A stretch of 64,000 bases of DNA from Methylocapsa sp. D3K7. GTDB lineage: Bacteria; Pseudomonadota; Alphaproteobacteria; Rhizobiales; Beijerinckiaceae. Positions 26,832-36,414 of this stretch are shown in pieces. The DNA lies in assembly GCF_029855125.1 (NCBI RefSeq), contig NZ_CP123229.1, positions 2,462,501-2,526,500 of the forward strand, written 5' to 3'. How positions within the stretch are numbered: the stretch's first letter is position 1; the number at the start of each line of letters is the position of its first letter. Position numbers and translations under genes: made by a program. The notes beneath the pieces were generated by a model, which saw nothing but the letters and a program-made list of their open reading frames with translations, was not told the DNA's origin and did no database searches.

Positions 26832-28448
26832 TCACCCCAAATTCAGCTCCTTGAAAAAATCATTGCCTTTGTCGTCGATGACGATGAATGCGGGGAAATT
26901 CTCGACTTCGATTCGCCAGATCGCTTCCATGCCAAGTTCAGGATGTTCCAAAACTTCAACTTTTTTGATGCAATCCTGGGCGAGCCGCGCCGCCGCACCC
27001 CCGATCGAGCCGAGATAAAAGCCGCCGTGCCGTGCGCAGGCCTCACGCACTTCTTTCGCGCGATTGCCCTTAGCAAGCATGACCAGCGAGCCGCCATGGG
27101 CTTGGAATTGATCGACATAAGAATCCATGCGGCCCGCCGTTGTCGGACCAAAGGAGCCGGAGGCAAAGCCCTCCGGTGTCTTGGCGGGACCCGCATAATA
27201 GACGGGATGGTCCTTGAAATAATGCGGCATCCCTTCGCCTGCTTCCAGCCGGGCCCGGATTTTCGCATGCGCAAGGTCTCGCGCGACGATCATCGGACCC
27301 GTCAGTGACAGCCTTGTTTTGATGGGATAGCGCGAGAGAGTCGCCAGAATCTCCTGCATCGGCTGGTTGAGATCAATCGGCACGACGGCGCCGCCGAGCG
27401 CGGCTTCGTCGACGTCCGGGAGATATTTGCCTGGATCATCTTCCAGCGCTTCAACAAACAATCCCTCGCGGGTGATCTTCGCCAGCACCTGGCGATCGGC
27501 AGAGCAGGAGACGCCAATCCCAATCGGCAGCGACGCGCCGTGGCGGGGCAGGCGCACCACCCGGACATCATGGCAGAAATATTTGCCGCCGAATTGCGCG
27601 CCGACGCCCAAATCCTGGGTCAGCTTGAAAATCTCCTCCTCCAGTCCATGATCGCGAAACGCGTGGCCGTCTTCGCTGCCCACGGTCGGCAGACCATCGA
27701 GATACCGCGTCGAGGCGAGCTTGACCGTCTTCAAATTCAATTCCGCAGAAGTGCCCCCGATGACAATCGCCAAATGATAGGGCGGGCAGGCGGAGGTGCC
27801 GAGGGTGAGGATCTTTTCTTTAAGAAATTGGATGAGACGGTCATGCGTCAGAAGCGACGGCGTTCCCTGATAAAGATACGTCTTGTTGGCGGAGCCCCCG
27901 CCTTTTGCGATGAACAGGAATTTGTAGGCATCCTCTCCTTCCGCATAAATTTCGATCTGCGCCGGCAGATTCGTCTTGGTGTTCTTCTCGTGGAACATGG
28001 AAAGCGGCGCCAGCTGCGAATAGCGCAGGTTCTTTCTTTCATAGGCATCCCGGATGCCTTCGGCGATCGCGCTCTCGTCATCGCCGTCGGTAAAGACAAA
28101 TCGTCCTTTTTTGCCCATGACGATGGCCGTGCCGGTATCCTGGCACATCGGCAAGATGCCGCCCGCCGCGATGTTCGCGTTCTTTAACAGATCATAGGCG
28201 ACGAATTTGTCGTTCCCGGTGGCCTCCGGATCGGCGAGGATTTTGGCGAGCTGAGCCAGGTGGCCTGGGCGCAGCAAATGGTTGATGTCGCTCATGGCTT
28301 GCTCGGCGAGCAGCCGCAACGCTTCCTTCTCGACACGCAGAAACTCATGCGGCCCGAATTTCTCGACACGGACACCGTCGCAGACGAGCTTCCGGTAGGG
28401 GGTCTTGTCCTTGCCGAGTTTGAAAGGGGGATGATACTGAAAGGTCAT
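26832..28448 (-). CDS. fumA: Class I fumarate hydratase (iron-sulfur)
   Basis: The 538-residue enzyme interconverts fumarate and malate in the TCA cycle using a [4Fe-4S] cluster. The cluster ligand Cys102 lies in [15 protein letters not shown], and further cysteines are in KYFCHDVRV and GVSCSADRQ. The C-terminal beta domain has [16 protein letters not shown] and [13 protein letters not shown]. The length is that of the single-chain class I type. It is transcribed leftward, divergent from glk with 90 bases between. The gene letter could equally be fumB. Confidence 0.92.
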   Translation of the reverse strand: MTFQYHPPFKLGKDKTPYRKLVCDGVRVEKFGPHEFLRVEKEALRLLAEQAMSDINHLLRPGHLAQLAKILADPEATGNDKFVAYDLLKNANIAAGGILPMCQDTGTAIVMGKKGRFVFTDGDDESAIAEGIRDAYERKNLRYSQLAPLSMFHEKNTKTNLPAQIEIYAEGEDAYKFLFIAKGGGSANKTYLYQGTPSLLTHDRLIQFLKEKILTLGTSACPPYHLAIVIGGTSAELNLKTVKLASTRYLDGLPTVGSEDGHAFRDHGLEEEIFKLTQDLGVGAQFGGKYFCHDVRVVRLPRHGASLPIGIGVSCSADRQVLAKITREGLFVEALEDDPGKYLPDVDEAALGGAVVPIDLNQPMQEILATLSRYPIKTRLSLTGPMIVARDLAHAKIRARLEAGEGMPHYFKDHPVYYAGPAKTPEGFASGSFGPTTAGRMDSYVDQFQAHGGSLVMLAKGNRAKEVREACARHGGFYLGSIGGAAARLAQDCIKKVEVLEHPELGMEAIWRIEVENFPAFIVIDDKGNDFFKELNLG

Positions 28449-28539
28449 CGTTCGGTTTGCTCGTTTCGCTTATTTGGGCGTTTGAATGTAGCCTGTCGCA
28501 GGCGGCCGGCAAAATTTCAAACCCTGAAAGTCCGATGGC

Positions 28540-29535
28540 GTGAATTTTCCTTATCCGGTTCTGGTATGCGACATTGGTGGCACCAATGCACGATTTGCCT
28601 TAGCGCCAGCTCCGGGCGCGCCCCTCGTGGCAGGGCCGCGTCTCAAGACCAAGGATTTCCCGGCGCTTGAAGACGCTCTAGCGGTGGCTATTACGGGTTT
28701 TGCCAATAAGCCGCGCAGCCTGATCGCCTGCGCCGCCGGTCCGGTCAGCGGACGCGGCGTCAAATTGACCAACGCGGATTGGCGTATCGATGGCCTCACA
28801 GTTGCGGCAAAGGCGGGGCTTGGGCAGGGTCTGCTCCTCAACGATTTCGAAGCCCAAGCTCTGAGCCTCCCGGTGCTGAAGCCCGCTTGGGTGACGCCGG
28901 TTGGCTCCTACGAGCAAAAACCCGGCGTCGAGCTTATCCTCGGTCTTGGCACGGGGTTCGGCGCCGCCGCCCTGGTCCATAGCGGTGGCCGCCATCTCGT
29001 CTTGGCGAGTGAGGCCGGACACATGGATTTCGGGCCTTTGGGAGCGGAGGAGGCCGCGATTTGGCGCCATCTCGATACTGAGGGACTTGGCCGGGTCTGC
29101 GCCGAAACCGTCCTCTCCGGTTCCGGCCTTCTGCGCCTTCACCACGCGCGCTGCGCGGCGGCGGGCAATGCAACGGATGTGGAAAGCGAAATCGCCCTGA
29201 TCGGCAAAGCCCGCGCGCAACCCGCTGGAGAAGAAGCGCGGACTCTGCGGCTTTGCTGGACGCTCACGGGCCGTTTCGCGGGCGATCTCGCACTGGCCTT
29301 CCTGGCCAAAGGAGGCGTTACCCTCGCCGGCGGAATCTTACCGCGAATTCTCGATTTCTGTGATCCGGCGGATTTTCGCGCTGCTTTCGAGAACAAGGCG
29401 CCCTACGGAGACATGATGCGCGCCATCGGCACAAGGCTCATCGTCACCGAGGACGCCGTTCTGACCGGCATGGCCTCGATCGCGGCGGCCCCGCAAGATT
29501 ACGCCATCGATTACGAAAATCGTGTCTGGGGGTGA
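28540..29535 (+). CDS. glk: Glucokinase
   Basis: The 331-residue ROK-unrelated, E. coli-type glucokinase has the ATP-binding phosphate-1 motif LVCDIGGTNARFAL at the N-terminus, and LLNDFEAQA carries the catalytic Asp. GLGTGFGAA and ASEAGHMDFGP follow, as does AGGILPRI near the end. It should phosphorylate glucose with ATP. The start is GTG. No better ATG exists before the phosphate motif. The gene converges with infC, leaving 31 bases. For a methylotroph its role is likely reserve-polysaccharide turnover, which is inference. Confidence 0.9.
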   Translation: MNFPYPVLVCDIGGTNARFALAPAPGAPLVAGPRLKTKDFPALEDALAVAITGFANKPRSLIACAAGPVSGRGVKLTNADWRIDGLTVAAKAGLGQGLLLNDFEAQALSLPVLKPAWVTPVGSYEQKPGVELILGLGTGFGAAALVHSGGRHLVLASEAGHMDFGPLGAEEAAIWRHLDTEGLGRVCAETVLSGSGLLRLHHARCAAAGNATDVESEIALIGKARAQPAGEEARTLRLCWTLTGRFAGDLALAFLAKGGVTLAGGILPRILDFCDPADFRAAFENKAPYGDMMRAIGTRLIVTEDAVLTGMASIAAAPQDYAIDYENRVWG

Positions 29536-29566
29536 GGGCGCGCCACGGCGCCAGACCAGTTCGCGC

Positions 29567-30106
29567 CTATTTTGGCGCGAGGACCATAATCATCTGGCGG
29601 CCCTCCATGGACGGTTCGGCCTCGACCTTAGCGATGGTTCCGGTCTCGGTTTTCACCCGTTCAAGCAAGCGGAATCCCAGCTCCTGATGCGCCATCTCGC
29701 GGCCGCGGAACCGCAAAGTGACTTTCACTTTGTCACCTTCCTCGAAAAACCGGCGCACGGCTTTCATTTTGACGCCGTAATCATGGTCATCGATTCCCGG
29801 GCGCAGCTTGATCTCCTTGATCTCGACGATCTTCTGCTTTTTCCGGGCTTCCGCAGATTTTTTCTGCTCCAGGAAGCGGAATTTGCCGTAATCGAGGATT
29901 TTGCAGACCGGGGGATTGGCGGTCGGAACAATTTCGACAAGATCAAGTCCCGCATCGTCGGCCAATTGCTGGGCTTGAAGAGTCTCGACGACGCCATGGT
30001 TTTTGCCTTCGGCATCGATTAACTGGACTTCGCGGACGTGGATGTCACGGTTTATACGCGGCCCGTCCTTCTGCGGGACCGGCGGGGCTTTCATAGGACG
30101 GCGAAT
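29567..30106 (-). CDS. infC: Translation initiation factor IF-3 (probable AUU start)
   Basis: The factor binds the 30S subunit and checks start codons. The usual N-domain ([26 protein letters not shown]), Lys-rich linker and C-domain ([37 protein letters not shown]) are complete. An ATG exists at 30094, but the ribosome binding site AAGGAGAC (30113-30120) is correctly spaced only for ATT at 30104-30106, giving a protein that starts [16 protein letters not shown]-3 genes are known to use AUU for autoregulation, so I chose ATT, giving 179 residues. The usual next genes rpmI and rplT are absent; glk converges instead. Confidence 0.93.
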   Translation of the reverse strand: MRRPMKAPPVPQKDGPRINRDIHVREVQLIDAEGKNHGVVETLQAQQLADDAGLDLVEIVPTANPPVCKILDYGKFRFLEQKKSAEARKKQKIVEIKEIKLRPGIDDHDYGVKMKAVRRFFEEGDKVKVTLRFRGREMAHQELGFRLLERVKTETGTIAKVEAEPSMEGRQMIMVLAPK

Positions 30107-30112
30107 GGCTTA

Positions 30113-30120
30113 GTCTCCTT
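30113..30120 (-). promoter_or_regulatory. Ribosome binding site that sets the AUU start of infC
   Basis: AAGGAGAC on the reverse strand lies seven bases upstream of ATT (30106) and 18 bases upstream of the first ATG (30094). The spacing supports the non-standard start. Confidence 0.75.
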
Positions 30121-30313
30121 TTGTAGACACATCGAACCCGGCAGGCGCTCTAATCCGTTGGGCGGACTTCACGACGATTGCCGGACCCGGTTGAAACATC
30201 GGAGGATTGCGGCGCGAAGTCAATGAAGAGATCGCTTAGGCGGCGACGAAAAGCCGCAACCTGGAGACTGTTCCCATCGAGGCGCCCTCCGGCGGCGGGA
30301 AACTAGGCCATCC

Positions 30314-31528
30314 TTACTCACTTCCGCACCGCAACGCGGCATAGGCTTCGAGGGTTTCCGCGCAGATGTGCTCCGTGGAAAAGTGCATTTCGGCGTGCCT
30401 CCTAGCGCGCGAGGACAGTTTGCCGGCCGCGCTGGCTCCGAGGCTCAAGACGTGGGCGATCGCCATCGCCAGCGCCGCCGAATCGCCTGGCTTGATGAGG
30501 AAACCGGTGCGCGCGGACTCGCCGACCTTGGGCGGCGCGAGAATGATTTCCGGAGCCGCGCCGGTATTCGCCGCGATGACCGGCGTCCCCATGGCCTGCG
30601 CTTGGATGGCGGCGTCGCACGCAGGTTGTTGTAGCCCGTCCGGCAAGACAACGACGACCGAAGCCGCCAGATAGGCTGCGGGCATATCGGGGCTGAGCAC
30701 CCGGTACATGATGCCTTGCAGCCCTTCTCTCGCGATGGCCTTGTCGATCGCGCGAGCGATGGCTCCCGCCTTTCCGTCGTAGGCAAGGATAAATTTAACA
30801 CCCGTGAGGCCGCTTCGCGTCAAAAGCCGAGCCGCCTCGATGAGGAGTTTGGGCGCACTGACGTGGCTCGTTTGCGCCATCAGCAGCACGATCTGTTCGT
30901 GCGGCGCGACTTTCCATCGCCGCCGCATGTCCTGAACACGGGCTGGCGCCACCGTGTCCGGCGCGAAAATCCGGCAATCGACGCCCTGCGGGACGACGCG
31001 GATTTTGGCGGCCGAGGGCGCATGGAGTTTACGCGCGAGTTCGGCCGAGAAATACGAATCGGCGAGCACCGCATCTCCGCGTGCCAAAATCGAATTATAC
31101 CGCAACGTGATGGGGTTGGCCCCCAGGCCGCCCGATTGAAAGCTGGTGACCAAGGGCGTTTGCGTCATGCGGGTCGCGCCATAGGCAACCCAAGCCAAGG
31201 CGCGCGAATGCACATGCACGATGTCGGCGCGTTCAGTTGCTATGAGCCGCGCCAGGCGGCGCGCGTTCAACGCCATGGCAAACGGGTTTTTGCTGCGTGA
31301 GGGAAATGGCACGAAGATGCCGCCCTTGGCTTGCAACTCTCCCGTCATCCGGCCACCTTCGCAAGCAATGAGCGCTCGCGCCCCAGCCGCATCGAGCGCG
31401 GTGGCGATGTCGATCGCCGCCTGAGCGGTGAAATTTGCCTCGAGATCCGGAACAAGCTGAAGCACAGCAGCACCAGCCAACGGATGCGCGGCGCCCTGTT
31501 GAAATGGAAGGCGAAAAGCTTGCGTCAT
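30314..31528 (-). CDS. Glycosyltransferase family 4 protein
   Basis: The 404-residue GT-B enzyme has the N-domain pattern of family 4 (VLQLVPDLEANFTAQAAIDIATALDAAGARALIACEGG, ADIVHVHSRALAWVAY) and a C-terminal donor-binding part. The latter holds VVPQGVDCRIFAPD, IQAQAMGTPVIAANTGAAPEII and GFLIKPGDSAALAMAI. It should transfer a sugar from a nucleotide donor to a cell-envelope glycan. The acceptor cannot be told. It is leftward, 207 bases upstream of infC and divergent from an alpha/beta hydrolase gene. No other envelope-polysaccharide genes lie nearby. Confidence 0.88.
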   Translation of the reverse strand: MTQAFRLPFQQGAAHPLAGAAVLQLVPDLEANFTAQAAIDIATALDAAGARALIACEGGRMTGELQAKGGIFVPFPSRSKNPFAMALNARRLARLIATERADIVHVHSRALAWVAYGATRMTQTPLVTSFQSGGLGANPITLRYNSILARGDAVLADSYFSAELARKLHAPSAAKIRVVPQGVDCRIFAPDTVAPARVQDMRRRWKVAPHEQIVLLMAQTSHVSAPKLLIEAARLLTRSGLTGVKFILAYDGKAGAIARAIDKAIAREGLQGIMYRVLSPDMPAAYLAASVVVVLPDGLQQPACDAAIQAQAMGTPVIAANTGAAPEIILAPPKVGESARTGFLIKPGDSAALAMAIAHVLSLGASAAGKLSSRARRHAEMHFSTEHICAETLEAYAALRCGSE

Positions 31529-31610
31529 CGGACAAGACGGCGTTCAAACGAGCGAATGCGCGAAGAATAACGCAGGACTTCTTAACAATCCTCAAGCGGG
31601 CAAAACGGGT

Positions 31611-32420
31611 GTGCGTCGCGGCCATGAAAGCGTGAACCATGAGAACACACCGCAATTTCTCGTTGTGGGGAGCGGCGGCCGCGCCCGCCGCATCGCTTAT
31701 ATGCGCCGTGCGCCAAAACCCGGGACGAGGAGGCCGGGGATCGTATGGCTTGGCGGCTTCCGGTCGGACATGCACAGCATAAAGGCGGCGCACCTCGATT
31801 GTTATGCGCGGGAGAGCGGCTGCGCCTATGTGCGCTTCGACTATTCTGGGCATGGCCTGTCGGAAGGACGGTTTGAAGCCGGGACCATCGGAGCTTGGCT
31901 CGAGGAAAGTCTGACCGCCGTTCGTGTCTTGACAGACGGACCGCAAATCCTTGCCGGGTCCTCAATGGGCGGCTGGCTCGCGCTGCTCGTCGCCCGGGCT
32001 TTGCACGAAAGCGGCGAGGCGGAGCGCCTTAAGGGCCTTGTCCTGATCGCTCCCGCCGTCGACTTCACCGAATCGCTCATCTTTGCAAGAATGTCGCCTG
32101 CCTCGCGGGCGGAACTTGCGAAAACGGGTGTGTGGCTGCGGGCTTCGGCCTACGCGCCGGAGCCATATCCCATCACATGGGAGTTGATCGAGGAAGGGAG
32201 GAAACATCTTCTTTTAGGCGGCATGATCCGCACCCATTGCCCCGTCCATATTCTGCAAGGCATGCAAGACGAGGATGTCCCGTGGCGCTATGCAACGGAA
32301 CTGGCCGAACATCTCTTCGCGGATCCGGTGAGCCTGACGCTCGTCAAGGATGGCGGCCACCGTCTCTCACGGGAGGAGGATTTGACGAGGTTATCGGCGG
32401 CGGTCGCGGCGATGGTGTAG
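31611..32420 (+). CDS. Alpha/beta hydrolase
   Basis: The 269-residue serine hydrolase has an IVWLGGFRSDM oxyanion region. The nucleophile elbow is GSSMGGW (near residue 116), the acid is in HILQGMQDEDVPW and the His is in VKDGGHRLSREED. DYSGHGLSEG is also typical. The set resembles the ABHD10-like group of carboxylesterase/thioesterase enzymes. Hydrolases of this type are often found beside infC in Rhizobiales. Here a glycosyltransferase gene intervenes. The start is uncertain: GTG at 31611, or a GTG seven codons later. Confidence 0.82.
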   Translation: MRRGHESVNHENTPQFLVVGSGGRARRIAYMRRAPKPGTRRPGIVWLGGFRSDMHSIKAAHLDCYARESGCAYVRFDYSGHGLSEGRFEAGTIGAWLEESLTAVRVLTDGPQILAGSSMGGWLALLVARALHESGEAERLKGLVLIAPAVDFTESLIFARMSPASRAELAKTGVWLRASAYAPEPYPITWELIEEGRKHLLLGGMIRTHCPVHILQGMQDEDVPWRYATELAEHLFADPVSLTLVKDGGHRLSREEDLTRLSAAVAAMV

Positions 32421-32555
32421 CGCTATTTTTTGGAGGCTGCGCTGAATAGGGCTGCGTCTCCAGCCGTTTGCCAGGGGAGGGCAAATTTCTCCTTACGGCG
32501 CGATGCTGCCTTATCGGCGCATCGGCTCGTTACCAAACAGGCCCAGACTGCTACC

Positions 32556-34172
32556 TTAGAAGTTGTTTTGTCGTTCCGTCTCCAATGCTGAAAGCCTTTT
32601 CCCCCATGGTAGTACGTCTTCGAGATGGAATGGGAACGGCTTACGCTCTGCCAGGTCGCCTTTCATCTTGCGACGGATATCAGGCAGAAGCCATCCGCGA
32701 AACCGATCTTCTCCAGTAACCGCAATAGTATCTAAGAAGGAGTCCTCATCCGACATCGCCAACGTATTTTCAAGATGAACGATGGCGCAAAACGCCACGG
32801 TTCGGCGATCCTCGGCAATGATTCCGCCGTCATTGTCTGCCAGTATTGCAGCACCTGAAAGTACTTGGTCTTGCAACTCCCGCGACATCATGAGCCACCT
32901 ATCGAGAGTTAGCACTAACCCGCAGGCCCCGGGGTGGATGGGGTCTCGGTGGGCAAGCCCTCGTCGCACGTGCGAAAAGTAACGCCAAAGTTGGAACACT
33001 GCTTTGACAATTTCGTCATACCCTGCTTTCGCCTCAGCAAACGGGTCGCCAGCGAATTGCGCATCGATAGTAAGCTTCTTTGCTTTGCATTCCACAGCAA
33101 GCACAAGCCTCTTATCGTCCGTAATCAGGATGTCAGGCGTGTCGACGAGGTTGCGTCGGAACTTGTAACTGTAGCTCCGAGAGACATTGAATCGGCGCAT
33201 CATCGCCGCGAAAAGCTCCGCACTGTATTCCTCAAAGCGATCACTTGCTTCGTTTCGCAGCCGTGAGTTGCCGTTGGCGAGGTCGTAATAGACCCCAGAC
33301 GTCACGCGTTGAATTATCAACGCAGGCATAGGCGCACGTAATTTTTCGCCAGCGTCGCCAAATGATACGAGCGGGAAGCGACGCAAAAAGCTCGGTTGAT
33401 AGCCCACCGGGAGTTGGGCTCCTGGCTTCGCTCTGGTATCTTGAGCTAATGACCTCGCCTCTTTTCGTGCCTCCACAATTGGCTTGGTGAGCAGCTTAAA
33501 GGCCGCTTCAAATTCTTTGTGCGTAATCCCTACATCTTCCATGGAGAAGTGACGATTAAGAAAGGGTTGCTTTTGGAAAACACAATGTAAAATGAAACCG
33601 ATCAGCGAAAACGCATTTATCGTCAGCCCGTAAGTGCGCTCGAAGTAATCTGCGCACTCGCCTTGCCCATAAATGTAAGCGTAGCGGTAGAACTGGGCCA
33701 CGTTCAAAGACGTATCCTGCCATGGAAATTGGCGATGGGCGATTCGGTGCATCTCGGTCAAAATGCCGGTGTGCTTTAAGTATATGCCTGCTTCCGCATT
33801 CTCTAATTTGCGTAGGCAATTGACCGCTTTTGCGGCAGCATCAAAATGGCTGCAGTTGGTAAGACTGTTTAGACCATCATGAAGTTTGTACTTGGGCGTA
33901 GTGAGAAGCAGGCCGATTAAGGTTTCTAGCTCCCACTTATGGATCGCGTATTTCGATGTGATGTCAGAATTAGCAGCTTCGTGGGGGAAGCGTAAATAGT
34001 TGGATGCAACCTCGGTTCTTTCGGACTGCATGGCGTCGATAGACCAAACCATTTGGAAGAATAGTTCATCATCAGCCCGTGCGAGGACTTCTTGTAGCTT
34101 CTTCCGGTGGCGGTCGCGATTCAGCGTACCCATAAGATCGTTGCAAGATGAGCGATGATTCGAGGTGCTCAT
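32556..34172 (-). CDS. Unknown protein with PD-(D/E)XK nuclease-like motif
   Basis: I do not recognise this 538-residue protein as a named family. The N-terminal 290 residues look alpha-helical with no clear motif. In the C-terminal part, VDTPDILITDDKRLVLAVECKAKK gives Asp347, Glu361 and Lys363, the spacing of a PD-(D/E)XK active site. An upstream Glu (EEYSAELF, near 319) could complete it. A restriction-like or defence nuclease is possible, but no methyltransferase, helicase or partner gene lies beside it. It is less GC-rich than its surroundings, which suggests horizontal transfer. The ribosome binding site (GGTAAG) is weak. Confidence 0.7.
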   Translation of the reverse strand: MSTSNHRSSCNDLMGTLNRDRHRKKLQEVLARADDELFFQMVWSIDAMQSERTEVASNYLRFPHEAANSDITSKYAIHKWELETLIGLLLTTPKYKLHDGLNSLTNCSHFDAAAKAVNCLRKLENAEAGIYLKHTGILTEMHRIAHRQFPWQDTSLNVAQFYRYAYIYGQGECADYFERTYGLTINAFSLIGFILHCVFQKQPFLNRHFSMEDVGITHKEFEAAFKLLTKPIVEARKEARSLAQDTRAKPGAQLPVGYQPSFLRRFPLVSFGDAGEKLRAPMPALIIQRVTSGVYYDLANGNSRLRNEASDRFEEYSAELFAAMMRRFNVSRSYSYKFRRNLVDTPDILITDDKRLVLAVECKAKKLTIDAQFAGDPFAEAKAGYDEIVKAVFQLWRYFSHVRRGLAHRDPIHPGACGLVLTLDRWLMMSRELQDQVLSGAAILADNDGGIIAEDRRTVAFCAIVHLENTLAMSDEDSFLDTIAVTGEDRFRGWLLPDIRRKMKGDLAERKPFPFHLEDVLPWGKRLSALETERQNNF

Positions 34173-34340
34173 CTTACCAAAAATTACGTTTCTGCGTCGT
34201 ACGCTTTAAAGGGCACGGCGAGTATTCGGAAAAAACGCGGGTTATATCCATCAATATACCAAAATTAGAACAAAAAAAGAACCATATGTCACGCACTGAG
34301 TTGGCAAATCAGTCCAGCGTTTAGGGGAGTTCCACAGCCG

Positions 34341-35036
34341 ATGAAAACGGCGGCCGTCATCCGGCATGTTCCTTTCGAAGATCTCGGCACCATTGCGGAG
34401 CCGCTCATGCGAGCGGGGTATGACTACACATATTCCGACATTGGCCACGCACTGCCTTCGCGCGATCCGGCCGACACAGACCTTCTGATCGTGCTCGGCG
34501 GCCCGATTGGCGTTTATGAAGATGACAAATATCCGTTTTTACGCGACGAAATCGCCATTCTCAGTACCCGCCTCAACGAAGGGAAACCAACACTCGGCAT
34601 CTGCTTAGGCGCCCAACTCATCGCATGCGCACTCGGGGCAAAGGTTTATCCCTCTGGGGTCAAGGAGATCGGCTGGGGGCCTGTCGATCTGACAAAAGCG
34701 GCTGCGGCCACCCCGCTCCGGCATTTGGCCAATACAGCGGTGTTGCATTGGCATGGAGACACATTCGATCTGCCGCCGGGTGCTATGCATCTCGCCTCGA
34801 CTCCCGCATGCCGCAATCAAGCCTTTTGCATCGGTCCCAACATTCTCGGGCTGCAGTTTCACCCAGAAGTGAACCCAAGCGCCGGGATCGAAGCATGGCT
34901 CGTTGGCCACGCAGCGGAACTTACGGGCGCCGGAATCGATCCGCGCGCCTTGCGAAGCGGTGGCACCGCCGGAAGCTCATTGCCTGCCAAAGCGCGTGAC
35001 TTGTTTGCCGAATGGCTGACTGGATTGCAGCCATGA
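34341..35036 (+). CDS. Class I glutamine amidotransferase-like protein
   Basis: The 231-residue GATase domain protein has LIVLGGPIGVYEDD, the nucleophile elbow GICLGAQLIA (Cys near residue 93) and LGLQFHPEV with His. This is the GMP-synthase-like stand-alone group. The glutamine-hydrolysing triad looks complete. What the ammonia is used for is unknown. It is followed after 22 bases by pdxY on the same strand, so the two are probably co-transcribed. A link to B6 metabolism is possible. However, this is not PdxT, whose sequence pattern differs. Confidence 0.85.
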   Translation: MKTAAVIRHVPFEDLGTIAEPLMRAGYDYTYSDIGHALPSRDPADTDLLIVLGGPIGVYEDDKYPFLRDEIAILSTRLNEGKPTLGICLGAQLIACALGAKVYPSGVKEIGWGPVDLTKAAAATPLRHLANTAVLHWHGDTFDLPPGAMHLASTPACRNQAFCIGPNILGLQFHPEVNPSAGIEAWLVGHAAELTGAGIDPRALRSGGTAGSSLPAKARDLFAEWLTGLQP

Positions 35037-35058
35037 TCGCCCCGCAAGAGGCCGCCGC

Positions 35059-35949
35059 ATGACGGTCATTTCAATTCAATCCCAAGTGGTGCATGGCCAT
35101 GTCGGCAATAGCGCGGCGGTCTTCCCGCTGCAGGCCCGCGGCATCGAAGTCGCGGCGGTCCCGACAGTTCTTTTGAGCAATCATCCGCTTTATCCGACAA
35201 TGCGCGGGCGCGTGCTCAATGCCGAATTGGTGCGCGATCTCCTAATTGGCGTGGAAGAGCGCGGTCTCGTTGACACCTGCAAAGTCTTGATCACCGGCTA
35301 TTTGGGCTCTCCCGAGATCGCCGCCGTCGTGATCGATTTCGTTCGCCGGGCAAAAGCCCGCAACCCAAAACTTCTCTATCTTTGCGACCCAGTGATGGGC
35401 GATGTTGGCCCCGGTTTCTATGTGAACGAAGATTTGCGCGCCCTTTTTTGCGACGCACTTGTCCCCTTGGCCGACATCATCACGCCCAACCAGTTCGAAT
35501 TGGAACATCTCGTTGGACGGGCTCCTGCGACAGTCGAGGAGATGCTGGCGATGGCGAGGGGACTGTCGTTATCAACGGTTGTGGTGACCGGCGTCCATTT
35601 TCAAAACGCGTCAGCGGATGATGTCGAGACCCTGGCGATAGAGCCGCGCGACTCCTGGACAGTCTCGACGCCAAGGCTTTCCTGCCGCCCATCGGGAACC
35701 GGCGATCTGTTCACGGCGCTTTTTGCCGCTGGGCTGATAGAAGGCTTGTCAACGCCAATTGCACTTGGACGCGCCGTTTCCGGCGTTTACGCCGTGATCG
35801 AGGAAACCGGACGCCGGGGCTCCTATGAGATGGCGCTTATCGCCGCAGCGGAACGCCTCTTGCCCACCGAACCGCGCTTTTCGGCATCCGTCATTCCGCC
35901 GCGCGCCAACCCAAGGCTGAACCCGGCGACGGAGTCCGCCCCCCGTTGA
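35059..35949 (+). CDS. pdxY: Pyridoxal kinase
   Basis: The 296-residue ribokinase-like enzyme phosphorylates pyridoxal in the B6 salvage route. SIQSQVVHGHVGNSAAVFPLQ at the N-terminus, LLYLCDPVMGDVGPGFYV, DIITPNQFELEHL and CRPSGTGDLFTALFAA with the catalytic Asp are all present. It lies after the amidotransferase gene in a likely two-gene operon. With pdxJ at 18.3 kb the window holds both de novo and salvage genes for pyridoxal phosphate. Confidence 0.93.
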   Translation: MTVISIQSQVVHGHVGNSAAVFPLQARGIEVAAVPTVLLSNHPLYPTMRGRVLNAELVRDLLIGVEERGLVDTCKVLITGYLGSPEIAAVVIDFVRRAKARNPKLLYLCDPVMGDVGPGFYVNEDLRALFCDALVPLADIITPNQFELEHLVGRAPATVEEMLAMARGLSLSTVVVTGVHFQNASADDVETLAIEPRDSWTVSTPRLSCRPSGTGDLFTALFAAGLIEGLSTPIALGRAVSGVYAVIEETGRRGSYEMALIAAAERLLPTEPRFSASVIPPRANPRLNPATESAPR

Positions 35950-35971
35950 TGCCTTGGCAGAAACCGCGTGT

Positions 35972-36322
35972 TTAGTAGGGATAGGCGGGTGTCTCGAACT
36001 CCAGGATGGGCTGTGGACGGCCTGGAACTTCAAGCGGCTGCGGGAGCACTTCGTTGCCGAACTGCGACCTCAAGAAAACTTGATCCGGGGTCCGCGCGAA
36101 GATCGTATTTTGCGTCACATAGTTCGGCCCGTGCTCAATAGCGGGCACAGGACCCGGATCGAGAAAGCTTCGCTTGTTGACCGTCAGTGGTGGGCGTTCG
36201 TCGACATATTGATCAGCAACACGGGGAGGGTGGCGATGCCGGGGGCCTTGCGCGCTGACGGGTGCGGTGAGCGCGGCAAACGCGGCGGCGGCAAAAATAA
36301 TCGATGGCACTTTATGAAACAT
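35972..36322 (-). CDS. Exported hypothetical protein, 116 residues
   Basis: A clear Sec signal peptide (MFHKVPSIIFAAAAFAALTAPVSA, cut before QG) is followed by a basic, proline-rich mature part of about 92 residues (GPRHRHPPRVADQYVDERPPLTVNKRSF) without recognised domain. GGAG lies seven bases before ATG. It should be periplasmic or surface-exposed. There are no cysteines in the mature part. It converges with pdxY. Function unknown. Confidence 0.65.
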   Translation of the reverse strand: MFHKVPSIIFAAAAFAALTAPVSAQGPRHRHPPRVADQYVDERPPLTVNKRSFLDPGPVPAIEHGPNYVTQNTIFARTPDQVFLRSQFGNEVLPQPLEVPGRPQPILEFETPAYPY

Positions 36323-36414
36323 TGCGAAACTCCAAAGGTCGTTAACAAAACGTAATAGCCGCGGTTTGGTTGCATCGCCGGCCGCGCTTCTTCAAATAAT
36401 TGGAAGATTTATGC

